Source of the DNA: Clostridia bacterium
Lineage (GTDB): Bacteria; Bacillota; Peptococcia; DRI-13; UBA5745
Length of the DNA: 64,000 nt
NCBI GenBank assembly: GCA_018434325.1
Contig: JAHDPO010000023.1
Location: forward strand, 1-64,000
Direction of reading: 5' to 3'
Shown: positions 25,309 through 34,928 of the stretch, piece after piece
Position numbering within the stretch: the stretch's first letter is position 1
Layout: every line of letters begins with the position of its first letter
The notes under the pieces: model-generated
Seen by the model: only the letters and a program-made list of their open reading frames with translations
Told to the model about the DNA's origin: nothing
Database searches by the model: none
Position numbers and translations under genes: made by a program

Positions 25309-25335
25309 GAGATTTGCGGAGGCTGCATTATGTAT

Positions 25336-26127
25336 TCATTGTCCGCCGGCCAGATATTCTTCCAGGCAAAGGCCTTGCTCCATGATCTCCCGGGCCGCCG
25401 GCAGGCCTACGTAACGAAAATGCCAGGGCTCGTAAATGACGCCGGTGACCTGGCTTTTATCTTTGGGATAACGCAGGATAAAGCCGTATTCCTGGCAATG
25501 GGCATGGAGCCATTGAATCTCCGCCGTGTCGCCCTGGGCGTCGTCCAAATGCTGATAGCTATAGGAAACCAGATCTGCCGCCAGGCCCAGGTTGTGCTCG
25601 CTGGTGCCGGGGTAGGCCACTTCTTTGCGGGCTTCCTTTTCTGCTTGCTCCTGGCTTAAGCCTTGAGCCATCAATCTGGCCACCTTATTATCATAGAGCT
25701 GCCATTGCCGCTCCACGGAGCGGTAAGCCGAGGCCACCACCGGAAACAAGCCTTCCGCCTTGGCGTCGCTGATCATCTGCTCCAAAAACCCGATGGCCCT
25801 GGCGTCGAACTCCAGACCATTATTCAGAACCGCCAGCTTGATTTCATAGTCGGCAGGCAAGGGATTGCTTTCATTAACTAAAATTAAAGGCCACTCCACA
25901 GCGATTGCCGGCGTGGCAGGCTCCGGAATTTGCGGACCAGGATCCGTCTCTGCCTGGATCGCCGCCGGCGGCTGGTTTTTACTATGGGGCAGGCGAAAAA
26001 TCAGGAACAGCTCCACTACCGCCACGATAGCCAGAATAACTGCCACAACAATAAAACCGTAAGTACTCAGGGCAAAACCTGATTTGTCTGCAAAAGGGTC
26101 TCTCTCCATAATCTCCTCTTTACTCAT
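25336..26127 (-). CDS. D-alanyl-D-alanine carboxypeptidase, VanY (M15B) family
   Basis: A 263-residue protein anchored by an N-terminal membrane helix (about 22-45) with a proline-rich linker and an external M15B peptidase domain. Zinc and catalytic motifs are visible: SAYRS, SEHNLGLAADL and EPWHFRYVG. It trims the terminal D-Ala from peptidoglycan stems. It is last of a four-gene run with a response regulator, a kinase and an unknown membrane protein, resembling vanRS-vanY arrangements but without vanH/A/X. A start six codons later (26109) is possible since AGAGGAG lies just before it. Confidence 0.88.
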   Translation of the reverse strand: MSKEEIMERDPFADKSGFALSTYGFIVVAVILAIVAVVELFLIFRLPHSKNQPPAAIQAETDPGPQIPEPATPAIAVEWPLILVNESNPLPADYEIKLAVLNNGLEFDARAIGFLEQMISDAKAEGLFPVVASAYRSVERQWQLYDNKVARLMAQGLSQEQAEKEARKEVAYPGTSEHNLGLAADLVSYSYQHLDDAQGDTAEIQWLHAHCQEYGFILRYPKDKSQVTGVIYEPWHFRYVGLPAAREIMEQGLCLEEYLAGGQ

Positions 26128-26150
26128 GTTTTTAACGTAATCAGCGGGCC

Positions 26151-26969
26151 TCAGCGGATGGCGACGTTTTTAGAGCCGGCGGCATACTCGTAATTGGCCC
26201 GGGGATAATGCAAAACCCAGCGGTTGGAACCCGTCGCCTGAATAAGGCTGTAAAACTGGCCGCCGATGCTGCGGGTGCCGGAAGTCAATTCAAAAAAATA
26301 AATGTCCTGCTGCAGCTCTCCCGCCTTTGCCGCTTCCTGCCCGGCAGCGGTTTCCGTTTTCACCGTTTCCGTCTTTAAGGCCTCCTCGGTCTTGCCGATA
26401 TTCTTTACTTCCGTCCCCAGATAAGCGGCCCAAACTGCCGCCATCTCCTGGGTATAAACGCAATCGCCATAAGCGGCGGCTCGCATATCAAAGCTGAGGA
26501 TCTTGCCGGTCTGGTCATCCATAAAAAAAGTGGCGGTGATGCCTTCTGCCCGGAAACTGATCTCCCACAAAATCATGCTGATGGCAGGCGCGTCATTTTG
26601 AATATAAAGGGTGACGCCGGGATTAAAGCTCTTGTATTCCCCGGTTACCGGCAGGGGGAAAAACTTTAATTCATACAGTTTCCCCAATTCCTCAAAAAAC
26701 TTTACCTTGACGGTATCCTGATCATAGTTGGAACCGGTTTTCAGGGGAACCAAAGATGTGCCCTTGGCCTGGCCCAGCAGGCTGACTTTATCCACCATGG
26801 ACACATTGACGTAATCCGATAGCTCCGCCTGATCCAGGGGCTGGCTTTTCACCTGGCCCAAAATTTTCTGATCGCTGCCGGCAGCCAGCTGCACCGGCAA
26901 AAACAGGCCGGCAACCACCAGCAGAACCACGGCCGTAACGCCGACTATATATTTTACGGACCTTTTCAT
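26151..26969 (-). CDS. Unknown membrane-anchored extracytoplasmic protein
   Basis: A 272-residue protein I do not recognise. It has one N-terminal membrane segment (about 8-30), then an external part rich in mixed alpha/beta sequence, and a lysine/threonine/glutamate-rich low-complexity stretch near residues 200-215 (EALKTETVKTETAAGQE). It starts 4 bp after the kinase gene and ends 23 bp before the VanY gene, so it is part of that envelope-stress-like operon. A role as sensor partner of the kinase or wall-associated factor is inference only. Confidence 0.7.
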   Translation of the reverse strand: MKRSVKYIVGVTAVVLLVVAGLFLPVQLAAGSDQKILGQVKSQPLDQAELSDYVNVSMVDKVSLLGQAKGTSLVPLKTGSNYDQDTVKVKFFEELGKLYELKFFPLPVTGEYKSFNPGVTLYIQNDAPAISMILWEISFRAEGITATFFMDDQTGKILSFDMRAAAYGDCVYTQEMAAVWAAYLGTEVKNIGKTEEALKTETVKTETAAGQEAAKAGELQQDIYFFELTSGTRSIGGQFYSLIQATGSNRWVLHYPRANYEYAAGSKNVAIR

Positions 26970-26973
26970 GCCA

Positions 26974-28368
26974 TCACCCCTTCAGCTCCAGTATTACTTT
27001 CGTGCCCTGGTCAATGACGGAAGCAAAGCTCATCGTACCGCTGTGGAGCTCCACAATCTCGTGGCAGATGGCCAGGCCCAGGCCGGCGCCGCCTTTAGCC
27101 CGGGACCGGGATTTATCCACCATGTAAAAGGCTTCGGTAATCCTGGATATCTCCGATTCCGGTATGCCCCGGCCATTGTCCTCCACCGTAATGCTGTATC
27201 TATCCTCGGATATTCGGGCCCCCTCCAAATGGATCAAGCCTTCAGCCGCAATGGATTTTCTGGCATTGTCGATCAGATTGAGGATCAGGGTCTTCATCAG
27301 GTCGGCTTCAATCCTGATCATGGTATCCTGGGCCTTATACGTAAAACGGATTCCCGTATCCTTTAATATCGGGTAAATAATGCCGTTGATGCTGGCAAAG
27401 AGCTGCTCCATACTTACTTTCTTCATCAGGAAGTCCCGGTTTTGCAAGACAATCAGCTCCAGCAGCTTCAAAGACAGAGCTTCCAGCCGCTTGCCTTCGC
27501 TGAATATGTAGTCTGCCGCCAGCATTCTGTCCTCTTCTCCCATCTGGCGGGAACGCAGCATATCGGCATAGCCGATAATGGAAGTAAGGGGGGTTTTGGC
27601 CTCATGAGCAAAGCTGCCCACGAAGTCCCGCTGCCGGATGGCGGCAGCCTCCAGATCGCCGATCTTGATCTCCAGGCTTTCCGCCATATTATTGAAATCG
27701 TCGGCCAGCATACCCAGCTCGTCGGAGGTGTGAACCTCCACTCTATTGTTATAACGGCCCTGGGCGATTTTTCTGGTAGCCCTGGATAGCTTTCGGATGG
27801 GGTAAGCCGTCCAAAAAGACACGGCATAAATCAAGATGCCGTTAAGAGCCACCAGAACCAGCAGCAGCTTGCGATAAATGCCGAATTGATTCTGCCTGTC
27901 GGTAAATATAGGAGTGATATCATGAAAGCTTTCTAAATAAACCTTGCTTCTTTGGGCATTGGCTACGCTGACCGTCTGTACGAAATAAGCCTCTTCCTGC
28001 TGCACCACGGTATGCACCCGGGTATTGTCCGTTATCTTACCCAGTAAGCCGGCGCCGAAATTCACTTCGCCGCTTTGGCGGATCACTTGGTTATTCTCGT
28101 CCCAAATCCTGATTTTTAGCTTGTCCCCGGCGGAATAAGAGATAATCGACTCGGCAATGGCCTCCAGGCCGCCGGAGCTGCCGGTGACCATGGTGGTCAC
28201 CGCCGACTGGAAAGCGTAGCGCAGCATCTTGTTTTCCTCCTGGGCCGCGATGATCTCCCGGTCCAGGGCAGCTTTAAAAGAGGAGGATATCAGGATATAG
28301 CCTCCTAAACTGAACGTTAATATGGTAATGATCAGGGTGCTGAAAAAAACCTTCCACGATAAGCTCAT
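26974..28368 (-). CDS. Sensor histidine kinase
   Basis: A 464-residue kinase. Membrane helices at about 8-28 and 163-187 flank an external sensor of roughly 130 residues. A HAMP domain follows (ending near 240), then the phospho-acceptor SFAHEAKTPLTSIIGY near 252, N-box LNLIDNARKS and G-boxes NGRGIPESE and KGGAGLGLAI. It is 35 bp downstream of its response regulator gene. The operon also encodes a VanY peptidase, so the signal is likely cell-wall related. Confidence 0.95.
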   Translation of the reverse strand: MSLSWKVFFSTLIITILTFSLGGYILISSSFKAALDREIIAAQEENKMLRYAFQSAVTTMVTGSSGGLEAIAESIISYSAGDKLKIRIWDENNQVIRQSGEVNFGAGLLGKITDNTRVHTVVQQEEAYFVQTVSVANAQRSKVYLESFHDITPIFTDRQNQFGIYRKLLLVLVALNGILIYAVSFWTAYPIRKLSRATRKIAQGRYNNRVEVHTSDELGMLADDFNNMAESLEIKIGDLEAAAIRQRDFVGSFAHEAKTPLTSIIGYADMLRSRQMGEEDRMLAADYIFSEGKRLEALSLKLLELIVLQNRDFLMKKVSMEQLFASINGIIYPILKDTGIRFTYKAQDTMIRIEADLMKTLILNLIDNARKSIAAEGLIHLEGARISEDRYSITVEDNGRGIPESEISRITEAFYMVDKSRSRAKGGAGLGLAICHEIVELHSGTMSFASVIDQGTKVILELKG

Positions 28369-28403
28369 TTGTTTTCCCGCTTTTTATTCTGCTGATTCTT
28401 CCG

Positions 28404-29063
28404 CTATACGTCCAGCTCCAGCCGGTAGCCTACTTTATATACCGAGGCAATTTTCTGCTCCCAGCCCAATTTTTTGCGCAAGCGCTGGACATGGAGGTCC
28501 ACGGTGCGGCTGTCGCCCATGTAATCGCTTTCCCAGATTTTTTCATAGATTTTATCACGGAAAAGGGCAATATTTTTATTGCGGATAAAAAACAGCAGCA
28601 ATTCGTATTCTTTTTTGGTGAGTGAAACCTCCCGGCCGGCCTTTTTGACCGTCCTTGAACCCGTATCGATGACCAGATCATCGACCTCGATCATGCGCTG
28701 GTTCAGATTATAACGGCGCAGCACCGTTTCCACCCGGGCCAAAAGCTCGATAATCTCAAAAGGCTTCACCAGATAGTCGTCAGCTCCCAGCTTTAAGCCT
28801 TTGACCCTGTCTTCCACCCTGCCTTTGGCCGTCAAAAAAATCACCGGCGTACCGTAAGGCTGAATATAGGACATCAGCTCATAACCATTGACTTCCGGCA
28901 GCATAATATCTAAAAGGATCAGGTCATAGCGGTTTCCCTCAACCTTGTGAGCAGCCGCCATGCCGTCGAAAGCGCAGTCGCAGAAATAGCCTGCCGACTG
29001 CAAATTTAAGCGAATCAAGTCCGATATCGGTTTTTCGTCTTCCACAATCAGGATGCGGATCAT
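28404..29063 (-). CDS. OmpR/PhoB-family response regulator
   Basis: A 219-residue two-domain regulator. The receiver domain has the acidic pocket in IVEDEKP, the phosphorylated aspartate in LILLDIMLP near residue 51 and the lysine in YLVKPFE. The C-terminal winged helix ends SVYKVGYRLELDV. The ATG at 29063 has GAGGTGA upstream. First gene of the operon with kinase, unknown protein and VanY. Confidence 0.95.
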   Translation of the reverse strand: MIRILIVEDEKPISDLIRLNLQSAGYFCDCAFDGMAAAHKVEGNRYDLILLDIMLPEVNGYELMSYIQPYGTPVIFLTAKGRVEDRVKGLKLGADDYLVKPFEIIELLARVETVLRRYNLNQRMIEVDDLVIDTGSRTVKKAGREVSLTKKEYELLLFFIRNKNIALFRDKIYEKIWESDYMGDSRTVDLHVQRLRKKLGWEQKIASVYKVGYRLELDV

Positions 29064-29213
29064 CGGCAATCACCTCAAACATCATTTTTAATGAGATTAT
29101 AACATTAGTCGCCTTATTATACTGCGGACTTGCATTGTTATTGTATCATATGCAAGCTATATCTTTGAGTAGCCTTTTGTCCCCATGAACAAAAAATCAC
29201 GAAAAGGCAGCCA

Positions 29214-29242
29214 TTGTAATTTTTCTGATCACGGCATAAAAT
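29214..29242 (+). promoter_or_regulatory. Promoter of the helD-like operon
   Basis: TTGTAA (29214-29219) and TAAAAT (29237-29242) are 17 bp apart, 20 bp before the start codon and directly upstream of GGAGGG. Confidence 0.6.
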
Positions 29243-29261
29243 AGAGGCCGGAGGGTTTAAA

Positions 29262-31496
29262 ATGGATACAGATTTTTTACACGAACAGGCATATTTAAAG
29301 CAAACCCAGGCCCTGATTGAGCGGAGCCTTACGGAATTGTTAAATACCATGGATGAAGAACGGGAGAAGCTGGCCCAGGCCCGGCAGGAGCTCCAGGAAA
29401 ACCAGCCGGCTTTTTCCGATGACAGGGACAAGCAGATGGAGACCGCCCAATATTTAAACGGTCTGCAAACCCAGTTGGCGGCTTACCGTGTCTATGCCGA
29501 GCGTCTTAAAAAACTTCAGGGGCTGCAAGACTCCCCTTATTTTGGCCGTATCGATTTTGCGGAAGAGGGCCAGGATGCCGGCACTTATTATATCGGCCGC
29601 GGCAGTCTCAGAGATCCCCTGACCTTCCAAATCCAGGTCTGCGACTGGCGGACGCCTTTAGCCAGCATGTTTTACCGGGCCGCCCCCGGTCCCGCTTCCT
29701 TTCTGGCGCCTCAAGGCCCCATTGCCGGCCGCCTGCTGCTGAAACGCCAATATGAGATCAGCAAGGGAGAATTGCTTTATTATTTTGATACGGATTCTCA
29801 TATTAAAGACAATATATTAAAGACGCTGCTGGGCCAAAAAGCCTCTCCCCAGATGAAGACCATCGTGGAAAGCCTGCAGGAAGCCCAAGACCGGCTGATT
29901 CGAGAAAAAAGCCGCAAAATCCTGCTGGTTCAGGGAGCCGCCGGCAGCGGTAAGACCAGTCTGGCCCTGCACCGGGCCGCCTTCCTGATGTATCAGGATT
30001 TTCAGGATTCCTTATCCTCCCAGGAGATTCTGGTCATCTCCCCCAACCATCTTTTCAGCCATTATATCAGAAGGGTTTTGCCGGAGCTAGGGGAGGACAA
30101 TATTACCAGTCTGACCTTTGAGGATATTTTCAGCCTCAATTTAAACGTGCTAAACGCGGTTTCAAATGAGCCAAACCGGGCCTCGGATCTGGAGAGCTTG
30201 CTCGCGGAAAACCGGCGCCGGCTTTTTAGCCTGCGTCAGGATATTTATGCCTTTAAAAATTCCGCGGCCTTCGCCGCATTGCTTTCCCGGCTGGCCGATT
30301 ATTATGGCCGCCGCTTAATCGAGCTGCCGGATATCTATTACCACCATACTTACATCGCCAGCCGCCAGGAGCTGCGGGAAGAGCTTTTACGAGACCGGGC
30401 AGGGCTGCCCCTGGCTAAGCGTCTGGAGCAAATACGGCAGCGGCTCTCCCAGAAAATTCACCAGTTAAAAAAACAAAGACTGCCGGCGCTGCAGCTTTTT
30501 GTCAGCGACTTTCCCGATCATCAGCTGGAGATTTTTCCCTTTGCCCGGCTCTTGTCCATGAAGCGGGGCGCTTATTTGAACAAAACCCTGGAAAAGCTGA
30601 CTACTATTGATATTCCCGGCCTTTATCGCCGCCTTTGGGATAAAGAGCTTTTCTATCATTTGGCCAAAGGGCTGACTTTGCCCGCCAACATCGAGGATAT
30701 CCGCCAAGCCTGCTTTGATTCCTTGTCAGAGTCCGGCTTTGAGCAAAGCGATGCTGCCGGCCTGATTTGGCTGCGGCTGCTTTTGGAAGGCACCGCCGAT
30801 TACCCCCAAATTCGTCAGGTTATGGTGGATGAAGCCCAGGATTACGGTCCCCTCCACTATATGCTTTTAAAGAAATGGTTTCCTAAGGCTAATTTCACCG
30901 TATTAGGCGATATTCAGCAGAGCCTGATCCAGCCCCATCGTCTTGATTATTATCAGGATATCGGCAAAGCCTTAGGGGATCCGGACTGCCCCACGGCTAT
31001 TTTACGGGAAAGCTACCGCAGCTCCTGGGAAATCAGCAGCTTTTGCCGCCGTTTCCTGGAATATCCCGATCTTCTGGAGCCTTTTCAGCGCCACAGCAAG
31101 CCGGTGGAGATTTTTGGAGCCTCAAACGACCAGGAAGCCGTACAGCTGCTTTTGGATACCATCAACCGTTTTCGCAAAGAAGACGTAGGCTCCATAGCCG
31201 TGATCTGCAAAACCACTGCTCAGGCTACCGCTCTTTACCAGCAGGTCAAAGGCAAATCCGCCTTGCAGCTGGTCAAGGATCCCGGCAAAAGCGATTTCAA
31301 CCGCAGCCTGCTGCTGCCCCTGCATCTGGTCAAGGGCCTGGAGTTTGACGCCGTCATCCTTTGGGATGTCAGCGAGGAAAATTATAGCTGGCCTGAACAA
31401 AAGCGCTTTTTATATCTGGCTGCCAGCCGGGCCCTCCATCGTTTGACCTTGCTGTTTACCGGCCAATTAAGCCCCCTGGTCCAGGAAACGCTATAA
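29262..31496 (+). CDS. helD: HelD-type ATPase (RNA polymerase recycling factor, UvrD-like)
   Basis: A 744-residue superfamily 1 ATPase. The N-terminus is a long coiled coil (about 1-90), as in HelD proteins that reach into RNA polymerase. Then come VCDWRTPLASMFYRA, Walker A QGAAGSGKTSLALHRAA near 228, Walker B VMVDEAQDYGP near 523, LRESYRSSWE and KGLEFDAVILWD. HelD frees stalled RNA polymerase from DNA; some versions protect against rifampicin. First gene of a run with MoxR, DUF58 and a membrane protein, 21 bp apart from the next. Confidence 0.88.
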   Translation: MDTDFLHEQAYLKQTQALIERSLTELLNTMDEEREKLAQARQELQENQPAFSDDRDKQMETAQYLNGLQTQLAAYRVYAERLKKLQGLQDSPYFGRIDFAEEGQDAGTYYIGRGSLRDPLTFQIQVCDWRTPLASMFYRAAPGPASFLAPQGPIAGRLLLKRQYEISKGELLYYFDTDSHIKDNILKTLLGQKASPQMKTIVESLQEAQDRLIREKSRKILLVQGAAGSGKTSLALHRAAFLMYQDFQDSLSSQEILVISPNHLFSHYIRRVLPELGEDNITSLTFEDIFSLNLNVLNAVSNEPNRASDLESLLAENRRRLFSLRQDIYAFKNSAAFAALLSRLADYYGRRLIELPDIYYHHTYIASRQELREELLRDRAGLPLAKRLEQIRQRLSQKIHQLKKQRLPALQLFVSDFPDHQLEIFPFARLLSMKRGAYLNKTLEKLTTIDIPGLYRRLWDKELFYHLAKGLTLPANIEDIRQACFDSLSESGFEQSDAAGLIWLRLLLEGTADYPQIRQVMVDEAQDYGPLHYMLLKKWFPKANFTVLGDIQQSLIQPHRLDYYQDIGKALGDPDCPTAILRESYRSSWEISSFCRRFLEYPDLLEPFQRHSKPVEIFGASNDQEAVQLLLDTINRFRKEDVGSIAVICKTTAQATALYQQVKGKSALQLVKDPGKSDFNRSLLLPLHLVKGLEFDAVILWDVSEENYSWPEQKRFLYLAASRALHRLTLLFTGQLSPLVQETL

Positions 31497-31517
31497 GGAA
31501 AGGTGTTGATTCCTTTA

Positions 31518-32465
31518 ATGGATAATCAGGAAATTCAACGTTTCGCCCGGTTTCGCCGGCAGGTAATAGAAAACTGCTCTAAAGTGATCTTAGGCAAGGA
31601 ACAGGCCATCAGCAATCTGCTCACTACCTTTCTCTGCTCCGGCCACATTTTGCTGGAGGATTTGCCCGGCACCGGCAAGACCATGCTGTTAAAGGCCTTT
31701 GCCCGCTCCATCGGCGGCGATTTCAAACGTATCCAGTTCACCCCCGATCTTTTGCCCTCGGATTTGACGGGCATCAATTTCTATAATCAGAAGACGGGCA
31801 ATTTTGAATTTCGCCCCGGCCCTTTGTTTACCAACATCGTCCTGGCCGACGAGATCAACCGGGCCACCCCCAGGACCCAATCCAGCCTCCTTGAGGCCAT
31901 GGAGGAGCGGCAAATCACCGTTGACGGCCAAACCCGCCTGCTGGCTCAGCCATTTATGGTGATGGCCACCCAAAACCCCATTGAATCTTACGGCACCTTC
32001 CCCTTGCCGGAGGCCCAGGTCGACCGCTTCTTCATGCGCTTGTCCCTGGGCTATATGGAGAGGGCTGATGAGCTCACCGTCATCAGCCGCCGGGATTCGC
32101 AGGATATTTTGGGAGATCTGGACAAGGTCGTCACTGCCGAGGAAACGGCCTGGCTGAAAGAAAATTACCGCCGCATCACCGTTAGTCCCGATGTGGCCAA
32201 TTATCTAATGGATATTGTGGATCAGACCAGGCAGGACAGCCGTTTTGCCGCCGGCGTTTCCACCCGGGGGGCTTTGGCCTTATATAAAGCGGCCCAGGTT
32301 ACCGCCGCTTTTGCCGGCCGTTCCTTTGTGGCGCCGGAGGATATCCGGCAGCTGGCGCCCCAGGTACTGGCTCACCGTATATTGGCCGGCAATTTAGGCC
32401 ACAGCAGCGCCGTCCTCGATTGCCTGGAGGAGCTGATCCGCCAGATTCCGGTACCCATGGAATAG
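31518..32465 (+). CDS. MoxR-family AAA+ ATPase
   Basis: About 315 residues. Walker A is EDLPGTGKTML, Walker B region VLADEINRATPRTQSSLLEAMEE, and the sensor NPIESYGTFPLPEAQVDRF is typical. MoxR ATPases act as chaperones with DUF58 and membrane partners encoded next to them, as here. The start is uncertain: ATG at 31518 is given, while in-frame GTG 31503 and TTG 31506 lie nearer the AAGGAAAGG site. Confidence 0.93.
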   Translation: MDNQEIQRFARFRRQVIENCSKVILGKEQAISNLLTTFLCSGHILLEDLPGTGKTMLLKAFARSIGGDFKRIQFTPDLLPSDLTGINFYNQKTGNFEFRPGPLFTNIVLADEINRATPRTQSSLLEAMEERQITVDGQTRLLAQPFMVMATQNPIESYGTFPLPEAQVDRFFMRLSLGYMERADELTVISRRDSQDILGDLDKVVTAEETAWLKENYRRITVSPDVANYLMDIVDQTRQDSRFAAGVSTRGALALYKAAQVTAAFAGRSFVAPEDIRQLAPQVLAHRILAGNLGHSSAVLDCLEELIRQIPVPME

Positions 32466-32474
32466 GAGGCCATT

Positions 32475-33578
32475 GTGCTGCTCTTTTTTCTCTTGCTCAT
32501 CCTGGGCGCCTTCTTGCTGGAACGGGCCTCTCTCAAGGACGAGCTGCCCTACATTTCTTATACCTGCCGGCCGGACCGTCGTCAAACGGAACCGGGTCAG
32601 CCTTTCACCATTACCACGGCCCTGACCAACCGGCGGCGGCTGCCGGTGGCTTTTTTGCGTTTGGAAGAGCAGCTTCCGTCCTTGCTTACGATCAAAGGCG
32701 AAGGCTTAGACCTGCGGCGGAAGCCTGATTTCCTTCTGCTTTGCAGCACCGTATTTCTTATGCCTAAAGAAATTCTCACCCGCAAAATAGCGGCCAGCTT
32801 GCCTAAGCGGGGCCGTTATATCTTCCGGGGGGCTCTGATCTACGCCGGGGATTTCCTGGGTCTTCAGGAAAGGGGCCGGCAATTCCGGCAGACGGAGGAG
32901 ATCGTCGTTTATCCCGCCGCCGCTAAAAACCAGGCTTTGCCTCAGGTCTTGGGCAGCTTTTTAGGGGCTCAATCCGTCCGGCGCTTCATTTTGGAGGACC
33001 CTGTTTTAACTTTGGGCTTCCGGGAGTACACCGGCCATGAACCCCAGCGCAGCATCAGCTGGCCTCAAAGCCTGGCTAAAGACCGGCTGATGGTAAGGCA
33101 GTACGATTATACCCAGGATCTCTCCGTCACCGTGTTGCTGAACACCGACTGCGGCATCAAAAATTATCAGGACCCGCTGCTGATCGAGGAGGCTTTCTCC
33201 TTAGCTCGCAGTGTTTGTGAGAATTTGGAGGCCAAAAAGATTCGCTATAGTTTTTTAACGAATGCCACTACCGCCGGCGCCATGGGCCAATGGAGTTTTC
33301 TTCCGGCAGGCTTAGGCCGCCAGCATTTTTATACAATTATGGAGGGTCTGGGCAGAGCTACCTACGATCATAAAGAGTCTTGCAGCAGCTTGCTTAAACG
33401 GGCGGAAAAGCGCGGGGAGCAGGGTCAGGCTCACATCCTGATTACGCCCCGCCAAAGTCCCCGGCTGGCGGCCATGGTTAAAAGACTGGAAGCCTTAATC
33501 GGCGGCAAGGTTTGTTTATTAAGCGCCTCTGGCACGGCTATACCGGAAACCGCGGAAGAAGAGGAGGCTCCGGCATGA
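32475..33578 (+). CDS. DUF58 domain protein
   Basis: A 367-residue protein with one N-terminal hydrophobic segment, a beta-rich region and the DUF58 motif (GHEPQRSISWPQSLAKDRLMVRQYD) near residue 190, distantly related to von Willebrand A domains. Start is GTG at 32475 after AGGAGG. It follows the MoxR gene by 9 bp and overlaps the next gene by four bases, so all are co-translated. Partner of the MoxR ATPase; precise role unknown. Confidence 0.88.
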   Translation: MLLFFLLLILGAFLLERASLKDELPYISYTCRPDRRQTEPGQPFTITTALTNRRRLPVAFLRLEEQLPSLLTIKGEGLDLRRKPDFLLLCSTVFLMPKEILTRKIAASLPKRGRYIFRGALIYAGDFLGLQERGRQFRQTEEIVVYPAAAKNQALPQVLGSFLGAQSVRRFILEDPVLTLGFREYTGHEPQRSISWPQSLAKDRLMVRQYDYTQDLSVTVLLNTDCGIKNYQDPLLIEEAFSLARSVCENLEAKKIRYSFLTNATTAGAMGQWSFLPAGLGRQHFYTIMEGLGRATYDHKESCSSLLKRAEKRGEQGQAHILITPRQSPRLAAMVKRLEALIGGKVCLLSASGTAIPETAEEEEAPA

Positions 33579-34867
33579 TCCTTAGCTTTTTTTGCCGTTT
33601 GACGGCAGACTTGGCTTTTTATTTCTCTTTTGCCAATTATCTTTTTATCTTTTCTGCCTCCACTACCCCTACCGCCGCGGCCACAACCACGGCCTCCGTT
33701 TTGTGGCCGATAGCCTTGTTGCTGGCGGCAGGCCTTCTTTCCTATTTAATTAAAATAAAAACAGGAAAAAAACTGGTGCAAGCGCTGCCCCTTTTCCTTC
33801 CCTGCCTGATTTTACTCTTGACGCCGGGCTGGCGTCCCCTTCTCGTATTGCTGCCGCCCTGGGCCTATCTGGCCTATATCATTTTTCACGACCGGGAACA
33901 GCTTTCCTATAGCCAATACCACGACCGTTTCTTCTGGAGCCTCAAGCTTTTACCTTTGCTGATGCTGCCGCCGCTGCTCAGCTTCCGCCTCGACCTCTTT
34001 TCCCTTGTGCAAAGGCAAATACTGCCCTTTGTGGTTCTTTATCTCTTTTGCAGCGTTTTATCGCTGCGGCTTGCCCGCCATCAGCAGGAGACCTTAGGCC
34101 GCAAATCCATGCTGCTGACCAATCTTCTGCTATTGCTCTGCTTTTTTCTGCTCTGTCTTTCCTTCGTCTATTCTCAGGTCTGGTCCTTGGCCTGGCAAGG
34201 CCTGGCCCTGGCTTACCGGCATCTCTTGCTGCCCCTGATAATGCTGCTGGCAATGGCTATTGCTTTGCCCTTTTTTGCCTTCGGCCTGCTCCTGAAGCTG
34301 CTGCTGAAAAAAACGCCGCCGGAAGAGGGGGCCGCCTTCACGCAAGAATTGGGCGAAGCCATGACCTCCGCTTTCGGTGAAGCTCCTCTGGGAGGATTTC
34401 CCGAACCCCTGCGCTACGCTTTATTGATCTTGCTGCTGCTGGCCTTTCTCTGGGCGGCCTGGCGTTTATTCCGGCGGCTGGCCGGCGGTCCCGCCGTACC
34501 GGCAGCCTCTGCCGCCATCAGCGAAAGCCGGCAAAAGCTTACCCCTTCTGCCGGCCGCCAGGATATCAATTTGCTGCCGCCGGCGGATGCGCGGCTGGCT
34601 GTACGCTATTATTACCGCAAGTTTTTGCGCTTATGTCAAAAACAAGGGCTGCCTTTGGAGGCCGGTCAAACCAGCCTGGAGATTCAGTCCATGGCTGAGC
34701 AGCAATTCCCTGCTCAACAAGCCGCTTTAGCGGAATTGAGAGAGCTCTATCTACCGGCCCGCTACGATGAAAGCAGCTCCGCCGCAATGAATAAAGAAAA
34801 AGCCGGCAAAGCCAAATCGGCTTACCGGCTGCTTAAAAAAGCTTTTTTAGAGAAAACAAACAGCTGA
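33575..34867 (+). CDS. Membrane protein with DUF4129-like C-terminal domain
   Basis: A 430-residue protein with about eight to nine membrane segments, then a soluble tail (from about 330) that ends in an arrangement like DUF4129 (VRYYYRKFLRLCQKQGLPLEAGQTSLEIQ...). Such proteins, often with a transglutaminase core, accompany MoxR-DUF58 operons; no transglutaminase Cys-His-Asp core is evident here. The ATG at 33575 overlaps the DUF58 stop (ATGA) and follows GGAGG. Confidence 0.8.
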   Translation: MILSFFCRLTADLAFYFSFANYLFIFSASTTPTAAATTTASVLWPIALLLAAGLLSYLIKIKTGKKLVQALPLFLPCLILLLTPGWRPLLVLLPPWAYLAYIIFHDREQLSYSQYHDRFFWSLKLLPLLMLPPLLSFRLDLFSLVQRQILPFVVLYLFCSVLSLRLARHQQETLGRKSMLLTNLLLLLCFFLLCLSFVYSQVWSLAWQGLALAYRHLLLPLIMLLAMAIALPFFAFGLLLKLLLKKTPPEEGAAFTQELGEAMTSAFGEAPLGGFPEPLRYALLILLLLAFLWAAWRLFRRLAGGPAVPAASAAISESRQKLTPSAGRQDINLLPPADARLAVRYYYRKFLRLCQKQGLPLEAGQTSLEIQSMAEQQFPAQQAALAELRELYLPARYDESSSAAMNKEKAGKAKSAYRLLKKAFLEKTNS

Positions 34868-34928
34868 TGATCCCGGGCGCCGCCGTCGGCAGACAAGCCG
34901 CTGCCGGATGGCCTTAAAAGCCTCTATC

